A stretch of DNA of 64,000 bases, taken from Solenopsis invicta. Taxonomy: Eukaryota > Arthropoda > Insecta > Hymenoptera > Formicidae. The notes below the pieces were generated by a model that ran no database searches, was not told the DNA's origin, and saw only the letters and a program-made list of their open reading frames with translations. The stretch is taken from contig NC_052669.1 of NCBI RefSeq assembly GCF_016802725.1, positions 4,951,501 through 5,015,500 on the forward strand. Reading direction: 5' to 3'. Position 1 is the stretch's first letter. Every line of letters begins with the position of its first letter. Shown here in pieces: positions 1 through 11,357 of the stretch. Made by a program: the position numbers and the translations under genes.

Positions 1-608
1 ATACATGATTTTCACATTGACAGCAATCGAGTTTCAATTGCATTAAGTACATTAGAGAAATTACGTTATCGGCAAAATGTCTGTCTTTTTGAACTTCGAA
101 TGTTCTAACATGTCGGCGGAGCATAACAATTCCGGGCGAAAAGCCACTTCGAGAATGTGATCATAATTCGTGTAACGACTGATACCAAGGTACATCGTTG
201 CGTAACGATCGATTCCAAGCTCTAGATAAGTCCGGAAGATCTCTCGGGGGGATAGAGCTGCAGAAACAGAGACGTTTACTGCATGCGCCGTGGCGAGTGT
301 GCTTCCTGGAAAGGAGCTTATGAATATTACTCGCTCGAGGTGGACGTTGCCGGCGGCTCCTGGGCCGGGTGTGTGTATAAGGTGCGAGATAGCACGTGAC
401 GACGGACGGCCCTTTTGTCTTTCGTTTTATTTGAAATTCCATGCAAACCTCGGCGCGAGGCTGCGTGACCGCAGCGGCCAAACCCGGGCCAGCCCAGGTT
501 GCTTGGTGTTACCCATAAAACAACGCATTAGCGCTGATCCGTATCTCAATAACCGATCTCGGCGATGGTGACGAATGACGAAAACGACGTCGGTGATACC
601 GCTGCCGC

Positions 609-639
<31 letters not shown>

Positions 640-2270
640 ATCGTCATCGCGTCATCCTGAGGTCCGACCTGTTACGGGAATCCCGTTTCGTCTCGTTGCA
701 CCCGCAACCTGGCATCTCTCATGAATAATATCTTCCGTGCATTTACATGCCGCCACGGACTATATCGTGCGGATCCGCTCTTCCCCTCTTTCTCCTCTTC
801 GCGCCTTGCCCCATCAACAGATCTCTCGTCCTCTCCGTCCGGATCGCGAAACGCTTTTCCATCTCCACATGTATTCATGGTGTATCCTCGAGAAAGAGGA
901 GATGTTCTTCCGACGATAAGAACGGGCTTTTCCTTTCTTGCCGTTCTATCCCTTCGCCCCGCCTGACCGTCGATTTCTCTGTCTCGTTCTCTTCCTCCGT
1001 GTCTCGTTGACCTTCCTTCGCTTCTTCCACCGCTCGACTCCCGGGGGACCTTACGAATCGTTTAATTCGATCTACTTTCCAGATTCCGCTCTTCGTACAT
1101 CCCGCACGACGCGACACGACGCGCTGTCCTTCGAGATCCATTTATTCGGCTCCGAGACCCACCCTGTGGACCCGATTCTATTTTCCCCCTACTACGAGAT
1201 TATCCCGAATACGTACAATTTGGCCTGGTGTATATCTACTATCTGTTATCTATCTCGAGAAGCTGGAATAGGGAACCATGCGCGCGCAACGGGCAGCAAT
1301 TTGTGTTTCATAAGGGCAGTGGGATACGAAGAACTTATATTTCGTCGTGATACTTTAGATAGCGTTACCAAGGCCTTTTTTTATACAACGAGAATAAGCA
1401 AAACGCCCAAGACTATTGAGAGAATAACTTTTATTATCGTGCACGGAAAAAAATCTATAGGAAAATATTATGTACCCTACAGTTATAGTATAAAAAAAAA
1501 TAATTTTATTATTATCTACATTCTACTAATTTCAGACAATCATTTGTAAAACGAGGCAACCACATGTTGATTTAATAAAAACCGCGTAAACACAAAGTAC
1601 AGCGTGAGTAATATTGTACGATGGCAGACAACGTCCACGATGAGTTTCAAAGAAGGAGGAAGCATCGGCAAGGCATGGGAGGGCGAGGGATGCGTAAGTG
1701 TCGTGGCAAGATCCGCGAAACCGCTAGGAATTCCGGAAGAAATAGCTCGACGGTATTCGCCTGTTTCTCAGGCGAGTTCCCCCGAGTCGCGATGACATTC
1801 CGGCGTACGCGGGAAGGGTGGCTTCGTTGTTTCGCTACCCTTTGCTTCGTGCTTCGGAAGACGTCTCGGGGAACATTCTTAACCGTGTTCTCCGGGGCGA
1901 CGATCCCGACACGGGATGACGTTGTTACGAGACAAGGTATTCGCTCGCCCGTGGAAACTCACGGCGGTAGCGTCGTCTCGAGACTTGAAATCTCCGACGA
2001 ATTTGGAACCGTTTAAACCTCCCAAAGTTTCCCTATCGCCCTTTACAAACGTATATACGTAGATGTGTGTAGAACCTATGTAGATGGTGTCAGTTCTCTC
2101 CGGCGATCCTTGATCTTTGATCCAAGACGGACAAGTTACGGGCGGAATATGGGCGTTTCGATGTCGCTCCGTTGTTCTGTTCTCGGTATTTCGCTGAGCT
2201 GTTTCGATAGCGTATCGCTCACAGTCGAATGCGCGTGTGAAATTGAAGTTTTATCTGTCATTCTATTCTA
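1..2270. other. gene-free stretch, mixed GC
   Basis: I see no supportable gene here. The first 1.2 kb is CpG- and CT-rich, with a trinucleotide repeat near 603-650. A reading frame stays open from about 938 to 1549 on the plus strand, but it has no ATG and runs from CT-rich into AT-rich sequence, so it is probably chance. From 1600 to 2270 the sequence is moderately GC-rich with overlapping open frames and no start, splice or domain signal that favours one of them. Confidence 0.6.
603..650. repeat. (GCC)n-(GTC)n-(ATC)n compound trinucleotide repeat
   Basis: Six or more GCC units pass directly into GTC units and then into ATCGTC/ATCGCGTC. The direct read is unambiguous. In-frame translation would give homopolymer runs only, and no reading frame around it looks coding. 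It is a length-polymorphic microsatellite candidate. Confidence 0.95.
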
Positions 2271-2582
2271 GAGAATCTTTGCTCGGCAAATCGGAGCATT
2301 ATAGCGTCTTGGGGCTATAAACATTATAACAGAGCATGTAAAGAGCTTTTCTTAGTAAATGAAAGATAAAAATTTTAGTTTACAACGAAACTATGACCTT
2401 CAGTTTATTTAAATGAACCATAATTAAACAAAACTTTAATTTGTAATTTCGATAATTAGAGAGTGGCAATAAGCGATAATTTTTTTCGATATTTTTGTAA
2501 TGTAAGCTTCAGTTCTAAACTAGCTAAAAAATGTGTGATTAAAGGTGAGACATACGATGTTCAGTACAGCGACGAAAACGAT

Positions 2583-3236
2583 TCAGTAAAACGCATTCCA
2601 ACGGTCAACCGTTTTTGGGGGAAAACAGCAGCGTACGCGATAGGCAGGTTGAGTGAACGCGAAAGCACGCGCAATGCGTCTGTTTACGAGACGGCGGAGA
2701 AGTATCGTGCGGATAATGGTGGACCACCATATGGACGCATGGTTGCATCGTGAAACTGTAATTTGCATGTGCGCACAGCTGATGTCTGGGCCCGGGACCA
2801 GGCCCTTTTCTCTAGTTCGGCTCGATTTCGAGGAGGAGACGATAGCGCGGCCGCGCCTCTCTGCAAAAAGGAAGAACTGCAAGCGGAGACGAAAGAGAGA
2901 GAGCTTCGCGAACGGGCACGAAGAATAGCCGGCCGGTAGTCCGGAATCGGCAGCTCGTTGCAACACATGTGCAACACGAGCGCACGCGAGAGCCTCGATT
3001 CTCCAATTACTGACATTAATGCCGCTTCGCCCCCTGGGTAGGACTCGCGAACAGGTTACGCGGCGACGACTCGCTCGAATCGTTCGATCCGAAGGCCGCG
3101 CGCGACTGGACGAGCTATGTACTAACGTCGCTAACGTAGGCATAATGATCGTTCCTATCAGCAAATCAGTAACGTTCGTTTGTCGCGAATTAATTGTGAC
3201 TTCTGATAATGTAACATCGGTTACGGACAGTCTCAT
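2583..3236 (-). CDS. 217-codon ORF of doubtful reality
   Basis: An ATG at 3236 opens 217 codons on the minus strand. Directly upstream on that strand is a good 3' splice-site look-alike: a pyrimidine tract followed by TTTCAGTTCTCTCTAG, with the AG at 3239-3238. Residues 21-33 read NVTDLLIGTIIMP, which resembles the second transmembrane helix of amine-type receptors, but the rest is arginine/serine-rich with no other helices, so the likeness is probably accidental. The plus strand of the same block is also open in pieces, as expected in CpG-rich DNA. No family is recognised. It could be a non-coding exon, a chance ORF, or part of a gene whose other exons are outside the window. Confidence 0.12.
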   Translation of the reverse strand: MRLSVTDVTLSEVTINSRQTNVTDLLIGTIIMPTLATLVHSSSSRARPSDRTIRASRRRVTCSRVLPRGRSGINVSNWRIEALACARVAHVLQRAADSGLPAGYSSCPFAKLSLFRLRLQFFLFAERRGRAIVSSSKSSRTREKGLVPGPDISCAHMQITVSRCNHASIWWSTIIRTILLRRLVNRRIARAFAFTQPAYRVRCCFPPKTVDRWNAFY

Positions 3237-3240
3237 GCTA

Positions 3241-3623
3241 GAGAGAACTGAAAAATGACATTTGCTTTAAATATTAGCCAATTCAGGCTACTGAGTTTCT
3301 ATTTGTGTTACAATCACATTTTTACAATTTGTATTAATCACAAAGGTTTTGATTAATTTACCAGTTTTTCTCGACGAAGATGTCGATAAAGCAATAAAAA
3401 CAAATTGTTTGACAGGTTCAGATTGAATTTATTTTTAAAAAATATTGGAGCAGAAAAAATATTTCTTTGTGACATGTGTAATGGATACACAAGATTTAAA
3501 AAATAGGACTAAAAACAAAATGGAAAATATGTGATTTATTAATTTCACATAATTTTATTCTTTTCGCGATGTAAGAGTTTAACATAAAGTACAATAATTT
3601 AATACTAATAAATAAATAAATAA

Positions 3624-3669
<46 letters not shown>

Positions 3670-4690
3670 ATAAATGTTCTCTCTATTAAATAAGATAGAT
3701 TTTATTCTTCAACTATTTATTGAATTTAACATTCGATATTAAACACAACAAAATTAATTTGAAATGTAACGAACAGAATACATGATATGAAAATATTTTA
3801 AAATATTAAATATTTCGGCTGACATATGGCCTTGGTATCTGTTTATAACGTGCTATTGTTTACAATAATCATGGCACCAATATTTGCATGATGACACTTG
3901 GGCATTAGCAACGTGAATCGCTATTATTACTTCTCGAAATATAATTATATTTCTTTGAAATAATTAGTGTTTAACAGACCGCGCATTTCATTAATGATAC
4001 TTGCACCCGAACATATTTCACGTTGTACGATTCTTGATATTAATGTCCTCGTATTTTCCTTACTTCTGTAAGTAAGAACATAAACGCGCATTTTTTGAGA
4101 CTAAAACAGCTGAAGAAAAATATAACAGTTCGAAAATTGAGTTTTGCAATTTTTGTTAGTCGTATATATATCACACACATGTATATAATTCACGCGCAAA
4201 ATATATATTAGCAGCTGCTTTTGCATCGCTTGGAGAACGTCGCGCGATCCTCCCTAATGTCAGGTTTCCGAGATATTATTCGGTACCGAGGACATATGTC
4301 TTGAACACTTTTGTACGTTTCCGGTAGTCTCCTCGCGTGAGCTATCTTCCGTTATAACGGAATTTAATATTGTGAATAATATTGCCTCGTTGATCTATCG
4401 AATTATGTACCATAATTACATTTTTTGAATTTTCTTTTATATAATATTTTTACATAAATAATTTTTAACATAACTGTTAACTAAGTATTATTTTGAAAAT
4501 GTTCGCGTTTTGTTCGTAACAAAATTCATCGTTCTATTTCAACAAAGAAAAACTTATATAATATCTTGATCACGTAAAACCAATATAAAAAAACTAGTAC
4601 ATTCAAGTTATCAACAATCAATTGCACGAGATAAGCTTCAGGTTTGAACATCATTGCCTAATGTAGGAAGCAATATCGGAAGTAGGAATC
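3241..4690. other. AT-rich gene-free stretch
   Basis: This is AT-rich sequence with no reading frame worth calling. It holds one AAAT/AT microsatellite near 3606-3667 and otherwise unstructured DNA. I saw no inverted-repeat termini or homology to other parts of the window. Confidence 0.7.
3606..3667. repeat. (AAAT)n-(AT)n microsatellite
   Basis: Five AATA units run directly into about 19 AT dinucleotides. This is read directly from the sequence. It is a simple repeat with no coding potential. Confidence 0.97.
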
Positions 4691-7600
4691 GGCGCGCGAG
4701 ACGAAATCGATTGAGAGAGCAACAAGACGCTCCGAGCGAGGATCGGCTGATTTAGACGTGAGTCACGCGACAGTCAGGTGCTCGAAATGCGTCAATCTCG
4801 ACGGACGGGGAGGCGCGATATTCCCGGGTGTCCACGTGAGACGATAATCATCTTCGTGTGGGTTCGCTCGTTTTGGATCAACCGGGGCGACGCGCCCCGC
4901 GGCGCGCCAGGATCAACCGACCGAACGCGCGTCAGAATATCGCCTCCACGTGTCGTTCCGAAAATCGTTACGGTCGGCATTAGGCGGAATTCCGCGTGGG
5001 CGTGGAACGCATCTTTATTTGGCTCATTGTCAGGCTCGAGTGGCTTCCTCTCGCCTGTATACAATATGCTTTATCTTCGGTATGTCTGGATTAGAACACG
5101 CTCGTGACCACCGGGCACGAACCTGTCCCTCGCTTTCATTATCCTTGCGCGAAGGAGACCCGGGACACCTCCGGGCATCGTGATTGCATGCGATCGAAAT
5201 GGAGATTGATGGAATCCGTACGGGGGAATTTGGCAATTGCCGCGCTAATCGCTTGATCAAAAAGTGCAAAGAAGTGTTATTTAGGAAATCAAAAATATCT
5301 GATATTTTAAATGTTGTAAAGAATCATTAACATATTGCAAGCCTATAGTCGAATGATGTAACATACAATCTACTTTCCCTTTTAGACTTAGAAATATTGC
5401 AATTTCCGTCTATACGCGATAATATCATACTAAAGTAATATATGGATTTGTTTCGTTACGTTGTCTTGTTTTCTATCTCAAATCGAAACTAATCCCTTCT
5501 TTTCATTTATGAAATTTTTAGTCTCTTTTGCCACTTTGTTTTGTCATTCGAAGCAACACCAAGACCCAATATTCATATTCGTTGTCGGGATTCTAAGGTG
5601 ACGATCAATAAAGATGCGACGTCTATCGTGCGATATCTAAATTGGAAGGCGGTGGCAGACGTGGTGAGTCGGCCGACCCCGAGAGTCGCGGCATTAGCGA
5701 CGCTATTGAATTATTCTGCGGGGCTCGCGACGAGAGAGAACCGGTCGACCTGCTCACAATGAGCGAAGTAGACACGAAACGAGACTGGGACCGGCGAAAT
5801 AAGAAGCCGAGAAAAGATCAAGAGGACTAGCCACCTCTAGCTGCACCGTTCACGCACGGCTGCACGAGATGCGCCCGGACTGCGGCGCTGACGCGAATAT
5901 AATGAGCCGCGGTAGCAATTTGGCGAAGAGGCACGGCTTCAGTGGATGGACCACCGGGTTGACGATTACCTTTGTAAAAGAGCCACCTGTATCCACTGAC
6001 AGAAGCGTGAGGTATATACTATACGCGGCTACCATTAGAACTTTATTTGTGGTCGCTCCGAAACGAGACGAGCGACGTGTGACCAACCACCATTTATAAT
6101 GGCGCGATCTTTTATTCCACGCCCGACTGATCTAAACTCCATCGTTCGCCGTATTTAGATTCGCGTTTAACGTACCGATTGCGAAAATATCAATTTAAAA
6201 TCGCAAAAAAAAGCATTTTTCGAAAGAAATTTTTAAATTATTTTTGTCAACAATTGTAGAAATTACAATTATTTGTATCTTTAATCAAATCTTCGACAAA
6301 TATATTTTTAATATGCCAAAATAAACTAAATAAAATGAGCTCATTTGTGAAAGTACAATATTAGATAAGCTAAAGTCAACTTTTTCTAAAAAAAAATTCT
6401 TTATTCATATATTATTTTTCACTGAGAGGCATTTCGTTCGCGCAAAGTAGATTTGGATCCTCATGGTGGTCTCATTTTTGGCTTCTGGTGGCATAGGTGT
6501 GGCATCCTACCCGTTCCTCTGCTCTCCTCGTTCTCTTGAGCAACCCCTCCGTCAGCCGCCTCCCCCCGGGAGCTCATTTATAACGCTCACCTGGGAAACA
6601 CAAAAGGACTTCTTTCATCCTCGCGCTTTAATGCTTTCTCTCCCCAAGTCGCCGCGTTGTCCTTTTTACACGTTATTTCGTCGCCGCCATCCTTCCCCCC
6701 CAGCGTCCTTTCCTTTTTCCCCGTTCGCCCTACATGCTCCCTTTTTTTACGCTGACGATCTCGCGGTACTCTTCCACTTTCTATTCGCTCTTCACCGTTT
6801 GTTTTTGCTGCATTAAGTCGCGTAGTCTGCAAAGTAATACCGATAAGCTAAACCGTGTGATTTTTCTATGATTGATAATAATTTTGTAAGCAAACCGTCT
6901 AACTTTTTACACTATTCTTATCTCCATATACATATTATATTAGCTTGCCGTAATTTGTCATAAATATGAAAAATGTCCAACAAAGTTTTAAACGTTTTAA
7001 AGAATAATTTAACAGTGCGGATTCTATCATGATCTCTTCATTCGATTTTAAAAGCAAATATGAATAGAAGTTTTTTTATTATTTGATGTCCTTTGCGATA
7101 TTTTATTCCGCGTATATATGTAAATAAGTATTAAATTATCTCTTTTCTGATAAATGTCATAATCTTTTATGATAAATGAAAATGGATTTTTGCAGGGAGG
7201 AAAAAATTATGTGTATTGAATGATGTATCGCGTCGAAACTCGCGTGTTTTGCTACAAACGTCTAGTCATACTTATTTTTGTCGTGTTTTATTGACTCTGC
7301 ATAGTCAAAAGGAAAATGTTGCAATAATTTTTTTCATCTTTTCCATGGATTGCCACTCCTAGTTGAAATGGTAAATTAAGATTAAGAGAAAGAAGATAGA
7401 TTAAAATTTATTTTATCATCCATTATCTGTAAAATGTAGAAAAATACACAAATGACATTATTCTTAAGACAAATGCACATGATTTATTAAGTTAAATTTT
7501 TATCTTTTTAAGAATGATTTTTCAACTATAAATACAACAAACTAAAAATTTTTATTTCAACACTTTTTATAGTAAATTATTATTGTACAGTATTTATTAC

Positions 7601-8249
7601 TTCGTTTGCAGAGAAAATACATTTGCAAATGAGCACACTAAGTTTTATTACATTAAAAAATGCAAGAGCATACATTTGTGTATATTATACATACATGATT
7701 ATCCTCTTTTAAAAAATAATCTTTTTTATTTTATATAAGCCGTAATTCATATTTCCAATTAAAAAAGTACAATAAAAGTACATTCTGCTTATTAATTTTT
7801 TAAAAAGGTTTTGTGAGAAAGAGAAAGAAGACATTGATACATCATCGTGTAAAGATATATTATGGTGTACGGCATAAGGGAGACTATGTTTAATCTTGAG
7901 AATGAGATGTATCCAAAGATGAATTACATCGTGTTACGCAGCTATCTTTGAACATTAATTAGAATAATATAATCAACAAAGTCAATTTATTAATTTATCA
8001 GAGTAAAATGTCTTTAAATATAAAGACGTGTGATTTATCTTTGGGGATATTTATATTTATCATCTCTCATAAAATTTTAGAATTGTTTGCATGTCGCTAT
8101 TATTCATAATTAATTCTGTAACGGCACCGGCGGATGAAATTAAAATTTTGTGTCACTCGGTGTACAACGCTGAATTATCTCGTGCTGTTGAGGAATGCAT
8201 GAACGTATAACGAAATTAACTATGATGTGGCGATTACGAGTTCTGTTGA
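4691..8249. other. gene-free stretch with GC-rich, CT-rich and AT-rich blocks
   Basis: Position 4691-5260 is CpG-rich with overlapping ORFs on both strands that lack distinguishing signals. 5541-6100 is moderately GC-rich and similar. 6461-6830 is strongly pyrimidine-rich on the plus strand, which explains the open frame there. 6831-8100 is AT-rich and shows neither repeats nor ORFs I would call. Confidence 0.6.
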
Positions 8250-8699
8250 ATGTTACGCGGACGAAAAAGAGGCATAAAAATGCAATTTGCAGCACGGAAA
8301 AATGCCGTCGTCGGAAATGCAGTTTTGAATGCGCGCACACGAACGAGCTACATCGCCAGCCTTTCGATTAAGATGGATCCCTCGTGCTCGTATGCAAAGA
8401 GACGCCATAACTCCTCCAGGGGTCCTTCGCTATCCTCCATGGAAATTACGTAAATCGCTTCCACCGATCCTTCCTCGATCTTCGATCTTTCCCGGATAGG
8501 GTGGGTGTCCCCGACCGGCTGTGAATCGCCAAGATCCCCGAGATCGTATCCGAATTTAGAAAACGTTTGTGAAGATGGTACGAGCGACGCACCTTCACCT
8601 TCAGACGACGTATTTGACCTCTGCTATTTAACCTTTCGATACAAATATCGAATATATTCGGGTCAAATATTCGATCGACTGTTTAAAATTGCGGAATAG
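8250..8699 (+). pseudogene. coding-like frame broken by one in-frame stop
   Basis: An ATG at 8250 opens 67 codons that end at TAA 8451-8453. The same frame then stays open for another 81 codons to TAG 8697-8699. The downstream half has ordinary composition with a Ser/Pro/Asp-rich stretch and then aromatic and basic residues, and no low complexity. The upstream half is basic. I recognise no domain. It could be a decayed small gene, two unrelated chance ORFs sharing a frame, or an exon that begins after the TAA. Confidence is low because no splice site or homology supports it. Confidence 0.15.
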
Positions 8700-8735
8700 A
8701 ATGATGGAGCCGCGGACTGCTGAATATATTTGACC
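8611..8735. promoter_or_regulatory. cluster of three TATTTGACC motifs
   Basis: TATTTGACC occurs at 8611-8619 and 8727-8735 on the plus strand, and as GGTCAAATA at 8661-8669. The reverse complement contains AGGTCA- or GGGTCA-type nuclear-receptor half-sites followed by AA. Three copies of a 9-mer in 125 bp is unusual, but function is inference. The first two lie inside the weak open frame listed above. Confidence 0.2.
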
Positions 8736-9799
8736 CTCCAAAACGTAGATAAATTTAAAATTTTGATAGAAATCCATTTCATGAAAAGTTTATGAATTCC
8801 TCCTCTTCGACATCGAGAGAGTCGCGGTTTTAAAATTATATTAAACTTTTTTCATTTCATTCATTTTAAGTCCTATGAAAAGAGGAAATTAAAAATGGGT
8901 CCTTTACTCACGCGACTAAGTTACATCAAATCACACTACGTCTTACATACTAAATCTTGATTTGCATATTCTTTACAGTGGAGACACGAGCTAACGACTT
9001 CATCAAAATTATAAAGATCTTTGCTTCATATGTGAGAATACAGTAAAACAGTTATTTTATTTATTCACACGTTCACTTTTACAGATACTTTATTTATTAG
9101 TACTTTTTAATTAAAAATATAATAAAAAATTTATCATAATTTAATTAAATATTTTATACAGAAATGTTTTACCTACTTCATAAGAGTGATATAATATGAG
9201 AGATGCGAATGGGCTTATTGTGACGCCGAACGCGAATTGGGTATTGATAAAACCGCAATGCAGAGATTACACGCTATTGGTCATCGCGTTTAAGCATTTA
9301 TTCTGTATTATTGCGACTGATATGCCTTTCGAAATTTGCTAATGCCGGCTACGTTGCAAATCTCCATCCGGCATGAGTATATAACGTCTGTAAAATGTTT
9401 CATCGCGATCAAAGTGAACGCGTGCCATGCGACCCATTTTCTACATAATCGTAGACTGTCTCCGCTGCGGTTATTAATCGCCGTTTCATTATCGCTGCTA
9501 CCGCAGAGAGAGGGGGCGAGGGGATATCACGCATCGCGGAGATCCGCACGCATTACGGCCGATTATGTCGATAAAATCGCGCGATGCATTAGCCGCGCGC
9601 GTAAACGTTCGCGTATATACGGTACTCCGGAAGGTATACCTGACATTTTAGGAACAGATTTTTGATGTGCTATTATAATTTTTCAAAGATTGTACTTTTC
9701 TTAAATAACAATTTTTTAAAGCAAGGAAACGCGGTTATTTGTCATAACTTCCGAAATTTTATATATATTAACAACTATAATTAAGAAATATATAAAAAG
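8700..9799. other. gene-free stretch flanking the first TTAA element
   Basis: 8721-9330 is AT-rich and featureless. 9342-9665 carries an ATG-led frame in a CpG-rich patch, but there is no recognisable product and several alternative frames are open. A short stem pairs ATGCCGG with CCGGCAT around 9342-9373. Confidence 0.5.
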
Positions 9800-9803
9800 T
9801 TAA

Positions 9804-9892
9804 CGCTCTCTGAGCGCACCGTTGATGGTTCTTGAAAGCATAACCGAGAGAAGACCATGTGGATTATTTTAATTAAACGCATTTACCACTCT
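9804..9892 (+). repeat. left inverted arm of the 9.8-kb TTAA element
   Basis: It pairs with 10891-10981 at close to 88 percent identity by eye. The arm ends abruptly at CCACTCT, after which the two sides are unrelated. Confidence 0.85.
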
Positions 9893-10890
9893 TTCTTTCT
9901 TTTACGAAATTTTCTTTTTCGCAACAAATTTTTTACACTTTTTTGAGGGAAAAGGATTCTCACATTTAGATGGTTGTTAACACTCATTTAATTTATTATT
10001 AAATTGACTTTCAGTTTAATAACATGATATTACTACTTCTTATTCAACTTAGAACTGTGTTTTAAGACCGAAAAATTTCTATCGAAGTTCTCTATTTAAT
10101 AAGAAGAATTTTATTATTCTATAATTTCGTGAAGTTTCATTAAAACGATAATATTCCTTTACATTTTCAATTAGATTTGTGAGAAATTATCTTTTTTGTT
10201 TTTAGCAGTGCTGTCAATAAATTATTAACATTGTATTAGTAACAATTAAAAAACGAGTTGGCACCAATTTCGTCAAAAAAATCTCCTTCTGCTATAATAT
10301 GTTCTCGTACACCCAGTGCATATGCGAATGTAGACTATTCCGGAAACACATGCCGTTCAATCCGACGCGGTCGTGCATTAGTGCTACGATTTCCAGCCTT
10401 GCGGAAAATATGTGCGTAGAGCGCGGTACGCTCATTAATTACCGCCGCCGGTGATATTACTGAATTCCGTTGGTCGAATATATCATGGGAGATGAGTCTA
10501 CGTTGCGCAGAAGCGGACCGACAAATCAGCCTCAACGTATTTAGCTGCGTCGATCTCAGATTGAAACTGCGATGCCAGATAACTAATTGTTAATTACGTG
10601 TCAATTAATTATAATATATGCGTACAATACTCAAGAAATGATAGGATGGTATAAAGCGCGGAGAACGAATTATTTCATTTGTTATGAAAAAGTAATTGCT
10701 TCTCGATTACATTTGAATTCAATTTCATGCTTGAGTATTCAAATGATTACGCATGGATTATTTTAAACGTTAATAGACAAATGTTATGCGATATCAGAAA
10801 GTCCGGTAGCTTCTGTGTCCAATCTATGAAAATTCATAATTCTTTGAAGATAATTTAGATATGTTTTTTTTAAATGTACAACAAGAGATT

Positions 10891-10981
10891 AGAGTGGCAA
10901 ATGCGCTTAATTAAGATAATCCATACGGTCTTGTCTCGGTTATGCTTTCAAGAACCATCGACGGTGCACTCAGAGAGCGCG
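10891..10981 (-). repeat. right inverted arm of the 9.8-kb TTAA element
   Basis: This is the reverse complement of the left arm, beginning AGAGTGGCAAATGCG and ending CAGAGAGCGCG just before TTAA. The two arms differ by substitutions and one 2-bp gap, so the insertion is old or the copy was already imperfect. Confidence 0.85.
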
Positions 10982-11302
10982 TTAACGTTTTTCGGAGATA
11001 CTATCGCAAGTAAGAGAGATCGTATAGAATTTGTCCACACCGGAACCCAGTATGCGGAAGATAACAATACTAGAGATAACCAGAACATTTCTGAAAGTAC
11101 CGTCAGAGATCACATGGACTGCCTGCCCATGTAGGTTTACGACATCGACCGTAGGTTCTCGTAATTCGTCTATAAAGACCGATAGAGCCCCTATGCTTCC
11201 CTCATGTTCCGTTATCATTTGGTGTTTTAAGGTCATGTGTTCTAAAGAGTACGGTTCGACTTTGGTATCGGTTTTGCACAATGTATGATGGCAACGTAGA
11301 AA
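10982..11302 (-). CDS. coding-like open frame between two TTAA elements
   Basis: The minus-strand frame is open for 106 sense codons from 11302 and stops at TAA in the TTAA target site of the neighbouring element (10984-10982). There is no ATG until well inside; a TTG lies at 11281 and an AG acceptor-like site directly upstream (11304-11303). Composition is ordinary, with acidic, hydrophobic and polar residues mixed, a central VHVISDGTF stretch and a hydrophobic run after it. It is not low-complexity. I recognise no family. It may be an exon, a fragment of a transposon protein cut off by the insertion at 10981, or chance. The stop codon being supplied by the insertion site is odd and worth checking. 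Confidence 0.2.
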   Translation of the reverse strand, partial: FLRCHHTLCKTDTKVEPYSLEHMTLKHQMITEHEGSIGALSVFIDELREPTVDVVNLHGQAVHVISDGTFRNVLVISSIVIFRILGSGVDKFYTISLTCDSISEKR

Positions 11303-11357
11303 CTATTAATTTATATGTAAGATTTAAGCCATAAACGTATAAATATTATTAATTTAA

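Larger units (their letters stand above)
9804..10981. mobile_element. TTAA-flanked non-autonomous DNA transposon with ~90-bp inverted arms
   Basis: The ends are inverted copies: 9804-9892 (CGCTCTCTGAGCGCACCG...) matches the reverse complement of 10891-10981 (CGCGCTCTCTGAGTGCACCG...) with about ten mismatches and one 2-bp gap. TTAA lies immediately outside both ends, at 9800-9803 and 10982-10985, which fits the TTAA target duplication of piggyBac-type transposases. The ~1-kb core is AT-rich, is not palindromic and has no transposase-like frame, so the copy would depend on a transposase encoded elsewhere. The superfamily is inference from the target site only, because the tips do not match a piggyBac terminus I can name. 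Confidence 0.7.

Noticed and set aside
938..1549. 203-codon plus-strand open frame
   Set aside because: No ATG at its start, pyrimidine-rich first half, AT-rich Lys/Ile/Tyr end, and no domain. Probably chance.
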